Shown here piece after piece: positions 16,027 to 23,413 of a stretch of DNA of 28,742 nt. The stretch's first letter is position 1, and each line of letters begins with the position of its first letter. The DNA comes from Pseudomonadota bacterium (lineage in GTDB: Bacteria > Pseudomonadota > Alphaproteobacteria > Caulobacterales > Caulobacteraceae). Location of the stretch: contig JAEXZS010000001.1 in assembly GCA_023451375.1 (NCBI GenBank), positions 1 through 28,742 on the forward strand, in the 5' to 3' direction. A program made the translations under genes and the position numbers. The notes beneath the pieces were generated by a model. That model was not told the DNA's origin. It was given only the letters and a program-made list of their open reading frames with translations, and made no database searches.

Positions 16027-16242
16027 ATGGATCTGCGGCAGATTTTCGGGCGGAATGTCCGACTTGCGCGACAAGAACAGGGTCTCACTATCGAGACACT
16101 GTCGGACGCGGCTGGCCTGTCCTACAGCTATGTCGGCGAACTTGAGCGCGGTCGGCGCAACCCAACGCTGGGTGTCGTAGAAGCCTTGGCAATGGCCTTG
16201 AACATCAGCCCGCATTTGCTTCTCAGACCGCTGGATCAATAA
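16027..16242 (+). CDS. small HTH controller protein 1 (C-protein-like)
   Basis: A 71-residue XRE-type helix-turn-helix protein (GRNVRLARQEQGLTIETLSDAAGLSYSYVGELERGRRNPTLGVVEALAMALN), about the size of restriction-modification controller (C) proteins. I chose ATG at 16027; an upstream in-frame ATG at 16000 adds a Cys- and Gly-containing stretch and is less likely because the spacing from the palindrome matches that of controller 2. It shares YSYVGELERGRRNPTL with controller 2, so the two are paralogues. Likely regulates itself and the methyltransferase-restriction genes. Confidence 0.8.
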   Translation: MDLRQIFGRNVRLARQEQGLTIETLSDAAGLSYSYVGELERGRRNPTLGVVEALAMALNISPHLLLRPLDQ

Positions 16243-16286
16243 GGCCAGCATTCAGTGCAGCCCGGCAATATGAAGACCAGTTATTT

Positions 16287-16306
16287 TTGGTTACTATAGT
16301 AACTGG
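16287..16306. promoter_or_regulatory. controller-type palindromic operator, copy 2
   Basis: TTGGTTACTATAGTAACTGG, with a perfect 14-bp palindrome GTTACTATAGTAAC at 16290-16303. It differs from copy 1 at one of 20 positions and is 31 bases before the controller 2 ATG, the same spacing as copy 1. Confidence 0.7.
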
Positions 16307-16337
16307 CCCAATTCGCCGAGATTGGCGCGCTAAGCTG

Positions 16338-16541
16338 ATGGGCTTAGCTTCCACCTTTGGCGAAAATGTCAGGAAGGCCAGGCGCGCAAAGGGCGTGACC
16401 TTGGAGGCGTTGGCCCACGACGTCGGTTTAGCTTACAGCTACGTTGGTGAACTGGAGCGTGGTCGACGCAATCCAACGCTTAATGTCGTGGAACGGATTG
16501 CAAAGGCTCTCGGTCAAAATCCGACAGACCTTCTAACTTAG
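16338..16541 (+). CDS. small HTH controller protein 2 (C-protein-like)
   Basis: A 67-residue XRE-type protein (GENVRKARRAKGVTLEALAHDVGLAYSYVGELERGRRNPTLNVVERIAKALGQ), clearly related to controller 1. The ATG at 16338 is preferred; a TTG in the same frame at 16287 falls inside the palindrome and is unlikely. Its nearest downstream neighbour is the adenine methyltransferase at 16733, 191 bases away. It probably times expression of the restriction-modification genes, as C proteins do. Having two controllers in a row is unusual. Confidence 0.8.
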   Translation: MGLASTFGENVRKARRAKGVTLEALAHDVGLAYSYVGELERGRRNPTLNVVERIAKALGQNPTDLLT

Positions 16542-16732
16542 CCGCAGCGCTCGGCGCGATCGGATCGCGGCACCGTAGCGCATCACGTACGACCAAATTT
16601 GGCACAAGCGTAGGACAAAGTCGCTCGGCTCGGCCTTTAGCCGCGCGCCCTTGCTGCCATCACATCGTTTACGGGTAGGAGCGGCTTGCTCTAGGGTTTT
16701 GCAATACCTCGGATTCGGAGAACGAAAGCCTG

Positions 16733-18523
16733 ATGGGCGCGAAACTGAAACTCGTTGCTCCGACGGCGGCGCCCGTCATCGATCCGGAATCCGCGCGCTA
16801 CGAGTTGGCCCGCATTCGCGGCTTGGCGAAGGTCTGGATCACCGCGACCCCCGAACCCCAACGCCGGGATATGTCAGCGCTGCTGGTGCGGCGCGCCTTC
16901 GACCGTCTCACCGAACGGGTTGCGCCGGATCTGAGGCCGAACCCAGCGCCCGCCACGCCCTTCGGCAAGCTCGACGCCACGGCGCGCGGCATGGCCGACG
17001 CTCTGGGTGAAGCCGCCGCCGCCTTGCCGCTCGCCGAGGCCGCATACAACCTGTCTTCGCTCTACACAGTCTTGCTGTGTACGCATGATCGCGGCGTCCT
17101 CGGCGCCTTTTACACTCCGCCAGCCCTCGTTGGCCGTCTGGTCGCCCTGGCCGAGGAAGCCGGGGTGGATTGGGCCAAGGCGCGCGTGCTGGATCCGGCG
17201 GCCGGCGGCGGCGCCTTCCTGATGCCGGTGGCGGCGCGAATGGTCGCCGCCCTGGAGGGCTCGGAACCGCGTGTGATCCTGACCCAGATCGAGCGCCGCC
17301 TGAAAGGGCTGGAGCTCGATCCCCACGCGGCAGGCTTCGCCCAGACGGCGCTCGACCTTCTCCTGGCGCCGCTGTCGCGGGATGCCGGGCGCGCGGCGCC
17401 GCGCCTCGTCGATGTGGTCGATACGCTCGAGCACGCGCCTAAGGCCGAATATGACCTGGTCATCGGCAACCCGCCCTACGGCCGGGTTCGCCTCACCCCT
17501 GAGCAGAGACTGCGATTTGCCCGCGGCCTCTATGGCCACGCCAATCTCTATGGGGTCTTCACCGACATCGCCTTGCGGTGGACAAAGCCCAAAGGCGTCG
17601 TCGCCTATCTGACCCCCACCAGCGTTCTGGGCGGACAGTATTTCGCGGCCCTGCGCCGCCTGTTGGCCGAGGACGCGCCGCCTGAGGCGATCGACTTCGT
17701 TCACAGTCGCAAGGGCGTGTTCGAAGACGCGTTGCAGGAGACCATGCTCGCGGTCTTCCGAAAGGGCTCCAAGCCGGGCGCGGCCCAGGTCCATTATGTG
17801 ACCCTTGAGAACGAGCGCGACGCGGTGCTTGTCCGCAATGGAACGATCAACCTGCCTAAGGCGGGGGATGCGCCCTGGCTTGCTCCGCGTTCTCCCGACC
17901 AGTCGACCCTGGCGGCGGCGGCTTCGCGGATGACGACCCGCCTATCGGACTGGGGCTACAGGGTCTCGACGGGTCCCCTCGTCTGGAACCGGTTCAAGGA
18001 TCAGCTGTGCGAACGCGGCGGGCGCAATCGCCACCCCCTCATCTGGGCCGAGGCGGTCAGCGCCGATGGCCGTTTCGGCTTCCGCGCCGAGAAGCGCAAT
18101 CACGCCCCATGGTTCGAGATCCGCACCGGGGACCAATGGATGCTCACGCGCGAGCCATGCGTGCTGGTGCAGCGCACGACCTCAAAGGAGCAGGAGCGCC
18201 GACTGATTGCGGCGGAACTGCCCGGGGCCTTCCTCAGAACCCACAAGGCGGTCGTCGTAGAGAACCATCTGAACATGGTTCGTCCCGTTGGGCGCTCCAA
18301 GGTGTCGCCGGCCCTGCTGGCGGCGGTGCTGAACAGCACAGTCGTCGATCAGGTCTTCCGCTGCATCAGCGGCAGCGTCGCGGTCTCGGCTTTCGAGCTG
18401 GAAGCCGTGCCGCTTCCGACCGCCGCAGAGATGACAGCGCTTGAGCCCTTGGTGAAGGACGGCGCCGACCGGACGGCCTTTGAGGCGGCCTTGCGCGCCC
18501 TCTATGTCGAGGCGATCACATGA
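16733..18523 (+). CDS. type II adenine-specific DNA methyltransferase (BsuBI/PstI-type)
   Basis: A 596-residue N6-adenine methyltransferase. The AdoMet-binding motif I region is VLDPAAGGGAFL (Asp154) and the catalytic motif IV is NPPY at 246-249 (IGNPPYGRV). GAFYTPP (about residue 124) precedes motif I as in gamma-class enzymes. The C-terminal half probably recognises DNA (HKAVVVENHLNMVRP, LLAAVLNSTVVDQVFRCISGS). It protects host DNA from the endonuclease encoded by the next gene. The ATG at 16733 is the only good start; its stop overlaps the restriction gene (ATGA). An intergenic stretch of about 190 bases upstream has no C-box copy that I can see. Confidence 0.92.
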   Translation: MGAKLKLVAPTAAPVIDPESARYELARIRGLAKVWITATPEPQRRDMSALLVRRAFDRLTERVAPDLRPNPAPATPFGKLDATARGMADALGEAAAALPLAEAAYNLSSLYTVLLCTHDRGVLGAFYTPPALVGRLVALAEEAGVDWAKARVLDPAAGGGAFLMPVAARMVAALEGSEPRVILTQIERRLKGLELDPHAAGFAQTALDLLLAPLSRDAGRAAPRLVDVVDTLEHAPKAEYDLVIGNPPYGRVRLTPEQRLRFARGLYGHANLYGVFTDIALRWTKPKGVVAYLTPTSVLGGQYFAALRRLLAEDAPPEAIDFVHSRKGVFEDALQETMLAVFRKGSKPGAAQVHYVTLENERDAVLVRNGTINLPKAGDAPWLAPRSPDQSTLAAAASRMTTRLSDWGYRVSTGPLVWNRFKDQLCERGGRNRHPLIWAEAVSADGRFGFRAEKRNHAPWFEIRTGDQWMLTREPCVLVQRTTSKEQERRLIAAELPGAFLRTHKAVVVENHLNMVRPVGRSKVSPALLAAVLNSTVVDQVFRCISGSVAVSAFELEAVPLPTAAEMTALEPLVKDGADRTAFEAALRALYVEAIT

Positions 18524-19575
18524 GGCCGCTTCCCAGCCGCGACGAGGTGCATGCCCGTCTTCAGGCGATCTTCCCTGAAGGGACGCCGCACCGGACGTAT
18601 TGCACCCGCATGCTGGCCGCCAGCACAGTATTCGCGGCCCTCTACATCGGAGCGGTCGAGGGCGAGGACGGCTGGCTCGGCCCCAAGCACGTCTATCGTA
18701 TGACCGACCTCGCTGCGTCGCCGGACGCGTCGGACGCGGATCGCCAGGCCTATGCCGCAAATATCCTCAAGCCGGGCGGCTTCGCCGAGGGCGCCCGCTG
18801 GTATCAGGACAACACGCGCGAACCGATCCGTGACGAGACTCTGCGCGAGGGCCTTGTCGCCATGGGCGCGGTGATCGAGCGCACCGATCTGCCGACGACC
18901 TCCAGCAAGCCGCGCTATGCGCTTCGTCAGGATTTCGCCGATCTGTTTGATCCGAGGCTTGAGGGCGAGGCCCTGACATCGGCCATTACAGCTTGGAGCC
19001 GGGCGCATCTGAACGCCGGCGCCTTGGCGCGGATCGCCATCGTTCGCGGCGGCGCCAGTCAGGCGGAGGACCAGGTCCTGGTCAACTTCCCCAATGGCGA
19101 GACCCAGCGCATGAAGCCTGGGCCAAGCTCGATCATCACCAAGGCGGTGATAGAGGAGTTTGCGCCCCGGTTCCTGGCCAACCCCACTGTGCTGTTCGTC
19201 TCTGAAAGCGGCGCCAAGGTCGTAGCCCGGTACGACGATATGGCGCGAAAGATCGGGCTGAACATCCAGGCCGACAAGAACCTGCCCGATGTGATCCTCG
19301 CCGATATCGACGGAGATCACCCGCTTTTGGTGTTCGTGGAGGTGGTCGCCACGGATGGTCCCATCAACGAGCGCCGCAAGACCGCCCTGGCGGCGCTGGC
19401 CGCCGACGCGGGATTTCCGGTCGAACATGTGGCCTATGTCACCGCTTTCCTCGACCGCAGCCGCAGCCCGTTCAAGAAGGCGGTCGATGGCCTCGCTTGG
19501 GGAAGCTACGCCTGGTTCGCGGCGGAGCCGGAACAGCTGGTGGCGTTTGAAGCGCGGGCGCGGGGCCTGCGATGA
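18520..19575 (+). CDS. BsuBI/PstI-family type II restriction endonuclease
   Basis: A 351-residue endonuclease matching the BsuBI/PstI family. The N-terminal part is helical (RDEVHARLQAIFP). The C-terminal catalytic part has the PD-(D/E)XK-like signature LPDVILADIDG (Asp257) followed by LLVFVEVVATDGPINERRK (Glu274, Thr278, Asp279). PstI and BsuBI cut CTGCAG; the specificity of this protein is not visible from sequence. It is translated from an ATG overlapping the methyltransferase stop, in the usual M-then-R order. Confidence 0.9.
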   Translation: MRPLPSRDEVHARLQAIFPEGTPHRTYCTRMLAASTVFAALYIGAVEGEDGWLGPKHVYRMTDLAASPDASDADRQAYAANILKPGGFAEGARWYQDNTREPIRDETLREGLVAMGAVIERTDLPTTSSKPRYALRQDFADLFDPRLEGEALTSAITAWSRAHLNAGALARIAIVRGGASQAEDQVLVNFPNGETQRMKPGPSSIITKAVIEEFAPRFLANPTVLFVSESGAKVVARYDDMARKIGLNIQADKNLPDVILADIDGDHPLLVFVEVVATDGPINERRKTALAALAADAGFPVEHVAYVTAFLDRSRSPFKKAVDGLAWGSYAWFAAEPEQLVAFEARARGLR

Positions 19576-19579
19576 GCAG

Positions 19580-19713
19580 TAGCTGACCTTCACAAGTCGA
19601 TCGATTGCAGACGACCGCAGGGGACTCAACGCGGCGGTTGGCGACCTCCGCGTTCAGCCATGGCGTCGACCAACCGCGAACGCCCAGGTTTGACTCATAG
19701 CTGACATTCGCAA
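19580..19713. repeat. imperfect 16-base direct repeat flanking the R-M/CBASS junction
   Basis: TAGCTGACCTTCACAA (19580-19595) and TAGCTGACATTCGCAA (19698-19713) match at 14 of 16 positions and are 118 bases apart. They lie in the 198-base gap between the restriction gene and the CBASS operon. The gap also has weak stem-loops (19628-19654 and 19716-19730). No gene is seen here. Confidence 0.35.
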
Positions 19714-19773
19714 TGCCCGCTTATGGCGGGGCCCATGCATTCGTTGGGGACATCAGGCATTTGATCGGCTCTG

Positions 19774-20934
19774 TCATGCCGCCTCCGAAGATACAGCGCT
19801 GACAAGTGCCTCGCCGATGTCGAAGGCATGCGTGAACCCGGAACTGCCGTTCTGATCGTATAGGCGCATGGCGGCGTCGGCCTTGGGCATCCACACGCGG
19901 CCGGTCTCGACTGCTAGAGAAGCTGGCAGCGCCGGGAAGACGTGAATGACGGTTGATTGGCCGTGGACGGCTTTGATGCGGTTAAAAATCCAGCGAAGCC
20001 AGCGGCGATATTCCGCCTGGTCCTCTGACCGCCTCAGGATGTCGTTGTGCGCATCTATCGCGGTAATCGACCAGATCGCCGCATCGTCCCCCAGAACTTG
20101 GTAGATTCGGCCGTCGTCGATCTCGGCGCTGACCGCCAGCTTGAGGGCGACCGAACCGCTATGATGCGCCGGTTCGCCAACGTTTAGACCGAGAGCCCGC
20201 TGATTCTCCTGCCAGCGCCAGGTCGCAGGTTCACGATGGCGCTGGTGGATCATGGCCGGGACGATGTCGCCGAGCAGGCGGCCCAGCTCGATCAGCAGCG
20301 GCTGAGGCGCAAGGGCAAAGACGCTGAGATGGCGGATGTCCTGGCGTTCGATGCGGCTGCGGATGGCGGTTTCAAACTGGCGGCCGAGGTTCAGCCTCTG
20401 GATGTTCCAATAGGCCGGCTCCTTGTCTTGGAAGGTGGCGCCGATCAGCTCCAGATCGATGGTCTCTCCCGAGGCCGGATGCCGATGGGGCAGCATCGCA
20501 TCAAAGATCTCCCGAGTGGAGACCAGAGCGGGGTTCTCGCCAATCTTTGCGGAGAACCGGACCACATGGGACGCCATATCCGGGCCGATGGCGACATTGC
20601 GCGCAATGCGGCGCTCGTGCTCGGCCTTCATCGCCAAGAGCAGGGACTCGGGGTGGTCGTCGGGCGCATCGACATCAATGAGCTTGTGATGCCGAGCGCA
20701 CATCAACATCAGGTTTTCGAGCTTCTTCGCCAGGCGCGCTGACCGAAGCTCGTCGCCTCGGGGACCGCCCGGGCTATCTGCGACGATATGCGCCAGAAAT
20801 CCGAACGTCCCGTCCTCGCGGCCCGCGATCAGGTCTCCAACGAGATAGTCGGGACAGCCTCGGTACTGACAGCAGCCCCCCGCCCGGGCCCACAGAGCGT
20901 TGGCGACCTTGTTCGGGATGGTGGTCTTCGCCAT
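19774..20934 (-). CDS. cap5: CBASS effector: HNH endonuclease-SAVED protein (Cap5-like)
   Basis: A 386-residue protein. N-terminal HNH nuclease: Cys-rich CCQYRGCP (residues 21-28), AHI at 48-50, and NLMLMCARHHKLIDVD (about 74-89, with Cys79, His82, His83). A helical linker and then a SAVED-type ligand-binding domain follow (about 200-386, with FALAPQPLLIELGRLLGDIVPAMIHQRH and SVALKLAVSAEIDDGRIYQVL). Cap5 proteins bind a cyclic nucleotide made by the CD-NTase and then degrade DNA without sequence specificity, stopping phage. The ATG at 20934 overlaps the E2 gene stop (TGATG). The long upstream extension of this frame is rejected. Confidence 0.88.
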   Translation of the reverse strand: MAKTTIPNKVANALWARAGGCCQYRGCPDYLVGDLIAGREDGTFGFLAHIVADSPGGPRGDELRSARLAKKLENLMLMCARHHKLIDVDAPDDHPESLLLAMKAEHERRIARNVAIGPDMASHVVRFSAKIGENPALVSTREIFDAMLPHRHPASGETIDLELIGATFQDKEPAYWNIQRLNLGRQFETAIRSRIERQDIRHLSVFALAPQPLLIELGRLLGDIVPAMIHQRHREPATWRWQENQRALGLNVGEPAHHSGSVALKLAVSAEIDDGRIYQVLGDDAAIWSITAIDAHNDILRRSEDQAEYRRWLRWIFNRIKAVHGQSTVIHVFPALPASLAVETGRVWMPKADAAMRLYDQNGSSGFTHAFDIGEALVSAVSSEAA

Positions 20935-21377
20935 CACGCGGCCTCCATATGTCGACCGCTCGCGGTCCATTGACCAGTGGCGCGCCAGCCCTCGTACGCG
21001 GCCAGCCACTCGATGATCCAGGGCACCGTCGTCTCGGCCAAGCTGTCCGCAGGGGACCAGTCGTCGGACTCAGGATCGAGCATGCACAGCACCACCGAAC
21101 CGTTGGCCCGGTAGTACACGTGGGGCAGCGCGCCCTCGGGATCACCCGGCCGGCGGCGCAGCGGCGGCGTCAGGACGCTGACCTCGGGCTGGGTGTTACG
21201 AACGTCGGGACGTTCGATGATGAGCGGAGCCCGGTAGGCGATCCGGATGTAAAACGTCTGCAGCAGGGGCTTGAGCGGCCCCTGCCACACGGCGCTGTTA
21301 CCAGCCTTGGCCGCGAGTCTCATCTGGGGCCAGAGACGCGCCATGTCGTCGATTTGCTTATCGATGTTGCGGGTCAT
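20934..21377 (-). CDS. standalone E2-like ubiquitin-transfer protein of CBASS
   Basis: A 147-residue protein from the ATG at 21377 (a GTG 3 bases upstream is possible). The C-terminal half fits an E2-like fold: LPHVYYRANGSVVLCMLDP places a candidate catalytic Cys at 98, after His86, and the WIIEWLAAYEGWRATGQW pattern matches E2-like proteins in short type II CBASS. There is no E1 or JAB gene beside it. In the characterised E2-only CBASS the E2 acts on the neighbouring CD-NTase. The gene is between the CD-NTase and effector genes with overlapping stops and starts on both sides. Confidence 0.8.
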   Translation of the reverse strand: MTRNIDKQIDDMARLWPQMRLAAKAGNSAVWQGPLKPLLQTFYIRIAYRAPLIIERPDVRNTQPEVSVLTPPLRRRPGDPEGALPHVYYRANGSVVLCMLDPESDDWSPADSLAETTVPWIIEWLAAYEGWRATGQWTASGRHMEAA

Positions 21378-22621
21378 CACGGTCGGCGCTCCCCCATGTT
21401 CGTGTGGGCCACCGCGCGGATCGGCGCCAAGCCCGCCGCCGTCCCAATGATCGCCGGCGCGGCGGGAACGAAGAGACCGCCATTGCGGGTGTAGCCGTGC
21501 TGCTGGCTTTTTACTTGGCGACCGAGGCGCTCGTTGAAGGCTAGGACGGAGCGAGTCACCACGCGTTCACCGAACTGCTGGCGCAGCCAAGCCTGCAGAT
21601 CCTCCAGTTCGACATTGCGTCGCGCGGCCTCGAGGCCATCGGCCAAGTCGTTGAGCAGGGCCGCGTAGGTGCGCTGCTGCGCGTGGGTCTCGGGCCAGCG
21701 GTCCGTGAACTTCTCGAGCTCGAAAACCGGGTTCGGAACCGTGATCAAGCGATGGGCGCGCTCCGCCTCCTCGATGGCTCGAGCGGTCCAGCGCGCCTGG
21801 CGGATCAGCATCTCGGAGAGGCTAAAGCCGGGGGCGGCGGCCTTGCCGGCGTGGCAGGAGATCACCACCGACGGCGGGATGCGGCCATCGGTGTTGGCGT
21901 AGGCGATGTTGCGGTGGCGTTTGAGCAGCTGCTGGGCCACCGTCGCCGAGTTCTTGATGACGAGGGGCGTCTGCGCGGGGACCTCGTCCACCTCGGCTGC
22001 CGCAAAGGCGATGCCGGCGTCCTCGTAGAACCGTTTGTTCAGGGCGAGAGCGAAGCGGTCCTCCGTCGGCGTGCGCGCCCTGTACCAATCGACGAAGCCC
22101 CAGGCGTTCATCAAGACGTAGCGGCCGGCGTCACCGCTGTCGGACTTGTGGTGGACGATCTCGCTCACCTTCTCGACCGGCGCCGCCCGTCGCGACGGGG
22201 TGACGTCCAGGTGCATGCCATCGGCGTAGTAGAGCGTCATGCAGCGCGTCTGACGCTTGATTTTCACCTGGGGGTAGCCGTCGAGGGCGGCCTCGAGCAG
22301 GTCCATTAGCTCGGCAGCAGTCTCGCCGGCCCCATCGATCTCGCAGATGATGTCGATGTCGTACTCATCGTCAGTCCCACGCGTGGAGATCGTGGCGTCG
22401 ATAGCCATCGAACCCTGCGGGTAGAAGGCCATGACCCGCCCATGGAGCGCGCTGCCCGGTCGTTCGATGAAGGTCCGCACAGACGCGTAGCGGTCGCCCG
22501 CCTTGGCGTGCAGGCCGGGCGGCAGCTGAATGTTGATCGCGATCTCCGCAAGGAGCGCGTCAAGCGGATTGGCAAAGGGGTCCGCAGTGCGGAAATCCCG
22601 GTTGGGCGTCGGGGCGTTCAT
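21377..22621 (-). CDS. CD-NTase (cGAS-like nucleotidyltransferase), CBASS sensor enzyme
   Basis: A 414-residue protein from the ATG at 22621; the frame is open for 429 bases more upstream but that part is non-protein-like. The nucleotidyltransferase motif is GSMAIDATIS (Gly70-Ser71) with Asp88 and Asp90 in DEYDIDII and the third Asp at 139 (HLDVTPS). The rest is a helical SMODS-type domain. On phage infection it makes a cyclic oligonucleotide that activates the SAVED effector. The C-terminus ends MGERRP; in E2-linked CBASS the C-terminus is the modified end. First of the three overlapping CBASS genes. Confidence 0.9.
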   Translation of the reverse strand: MNAPTPNRDFRTADPFANPLDALLAEIAINIQLPPGLHAKAGDRYASVRTFIERPGSALHGRVMAFYPQGSMAIDATISTRGTDDEYDIDIICEIDGAGETAAELMDLLEAALDGYPQVKIKRQTRCMTLYYADGMHLDVTPSRRAAPVEKVSEIVHHKSDSGDAGRYVLMNAWGFVDWYRARTPTEDRFALALNKRFYEDAGIAFAAAEVDEVPAQTPLVIKNSATVAQQLLKRHRNIAYANTDGRIPPSVVISCHAGKAAAPGFSLSEMLIRQARWTARAIEEAERAHRLITVPNPVFELEKFTDRWPETHAQQRTYAALLNDLADGLEAARRNVELEDLQAWLRQQFGERVVTRSVLAFNERLGRQVKSQQHGYTRNGGLFVPAAPAIIGTAAGLAPIRAVAHTNMGERRP

Positions 22622-22671
22622 CGATGCGCATCTTTCTGGTGGGAGCGCCGCCTTGCGGCGCCAGGGTGTGA

Positions 22672-22893
22672 TCAGCCCTTCGGGGGGAAGGGATCGGAGC
22701 CGTAGGAGTTGGCGTCGCGGATTCGTCCGTCGGGACGGTGGATGATGACCTCGCCGCGTTCGCGGATGGCAGTGGAGCGGGCGGCGGCCTCGGCCTGTGC
22801 TTGGGTGGAATGCACCGAGCCGACGCGGCTGGCGCCTTCGCGGCGCGCCGCCCATTCCGATCCGTGCGGGACGACGTGAATGCGTTTCGACAT
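22672..22893 (-). CDS. DUF2188 protein, probable first gene of the CBASS operon
   Basis: A 73-residue protein (MSKRIHVVPHGSEWAARREGASRVGS, QAEAAARSTAIRERGEVIIHRPDGRIRDANSYG) with the DUF2188 pattern. I chose ATG at 22893 because GGAG stands 6 bases before it; the ATG at 22905 contains that GGAG within its codons. It is 50 bases upstream of the CD-NTase in the same direction, so it is probably co-transcribed. DUF2188 proteins have no agreed function; a role in CBASS is inference. Confidence 0.75.
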   Translation of the reverse strand: MSKRIHVVPHGSEWAARREGASRVGSVHSTQAQAEAAARSTAIRERGEVIIHRPDGRIRDANSYGSDPFPPKG

Positions 22894-22947
22894 TTGAAAC
22901 TCCATGGATTGAACCCGGCAAGGTCAGTCCCAACCGGTCGAGCCATT

Positions 22948-22961
22948 GATTCCCGAGAATC
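22948..22961. promoter_or_regulatory. inverted repeat GATTC-N4-GAATC before the CBASS operon
   Basis: GATTC (22948-22952) and GAATC (22957-22961) flank CCGA in the divergent region between the DUF2188 gene and the CapH-like gene. It is 54 bases upstream of the DUF2188 start and could be an operator half of the CBASS promoter. Confidence 0.4.
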
Positions 22962-22989
22962 GATATGGTGTCAAATAAGCACATCCTTA

Positions 22990-23004
22990 TGTTTATAATA
23001 AACA
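22990..23004. promoter_or_regulatory. perfect palindrome in the CBASS/CapH divergent promoter
   Basis: TGTTTATAATAAACA is a perfect 15-base inverted repeat (7-base arms, one central base). It is nested in an outer GCACA (22979-22983) / TGTGC (23009-23013) repeat almost sharing the same centre. AT-rich and located between the divergent operons, it is the best candidate operator for the adjacent repressor. Confidence 0.65.
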
Positions 23005-23016
23005 CATCTGTGCTCG

Positions 23017-23029
23017 ACGTTGACAACGT
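23017..23029. promoter_or_regulatory. second palindrome overlapping a TTGACA -35 box
   Basis: ACGTTGACAACGT is a perfect 13-base inverted repeat. It contains TTGACA (23020-23025), a consensus -35 element reading toward the CapH-like gene; a -10 about 17 bases on would be poor (CAAACAT). On the opposite strand TTGTCA reads toward CBASS. A repressor bound here could block both. Confidence 0.5.
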
Positions 23030-23056
23030 GCGGGAACACATCGCAAACATGCGCGG

Positions 23057-23413
23057 ATGTCAGATGATGGAATCTACAAGGCCTTCGGCCGTTCGGTCGC
23101 CGCGAGGCGGCGCGAGTTGGACTTGACCCAGGCGAAGCTTGCCGCGCGGGTTGGTATGTCGCGCGCCTCGATCGCCAACATCGAGAGCGGTCGCCAGAAC
23201 GTTCTGCTGCACCACGTCTACGCACTGTCCTCAGCGCTTGCCGTGGCCAAGCTGTCCGACATTCTTCCAGCCCCCGCCCGGCCGGTTAGGTTCGACGACC
23301 TGGAGGTGACCAGCTGGGATGGGTCCGCGCCGGTGACAGCTCAAACGCACGCCCAGATCACGGACATGATCACGAGCGCGATGGTACAACGCGGCCTTAA
23401 GGCCGGAGCATGA
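23057..23413 (+). CDS. CapH-like HTH repressor
   Basis: A 118-residue XRE-family protein. The N-terminal helix-turn-helix is at about 10-45 (RSVAARRRELDLTQAKLAARVGMSRASIANIESGRQN). The C-terminal part is variable and helical (TAQTHAQITDMITSAMVQRGLK). The gene starts 163 bases from the CBASS operon on the other strand, and its stop overlaps the ATG of the ImmA/IrrE protease (ATGA). In described CBASS loci CapH represses the operon and is cleaved by CapP on DNA damage. The arrangement here matches; the identity of the operator is inferred. Confidence 0.8.
   Translation: MSDDGIYKAFGRSVAARRRELDLTQAKLAARVGMSRASIANIESGRQNVLLHHVYALSSALAVAKLSDILPAPARPVRFDDLEVTSWDGSAPVTAQTHAQITDMITSAMVQRGLKAGA

Noticed and set aside
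18502..19629. 375-codon minus-strand frame opposite the restriction enzyme
   Set aside because: Shadow ORF; restriction endonuclease motifs are on the plus strand.
22622..23050. N-terminal extension of the CD-NTase frame
   Set aside because: Arg/Pro/His-rich, overlaps the DUF2188 gene and the palindromic promoter region; start at 22621 fits family length.
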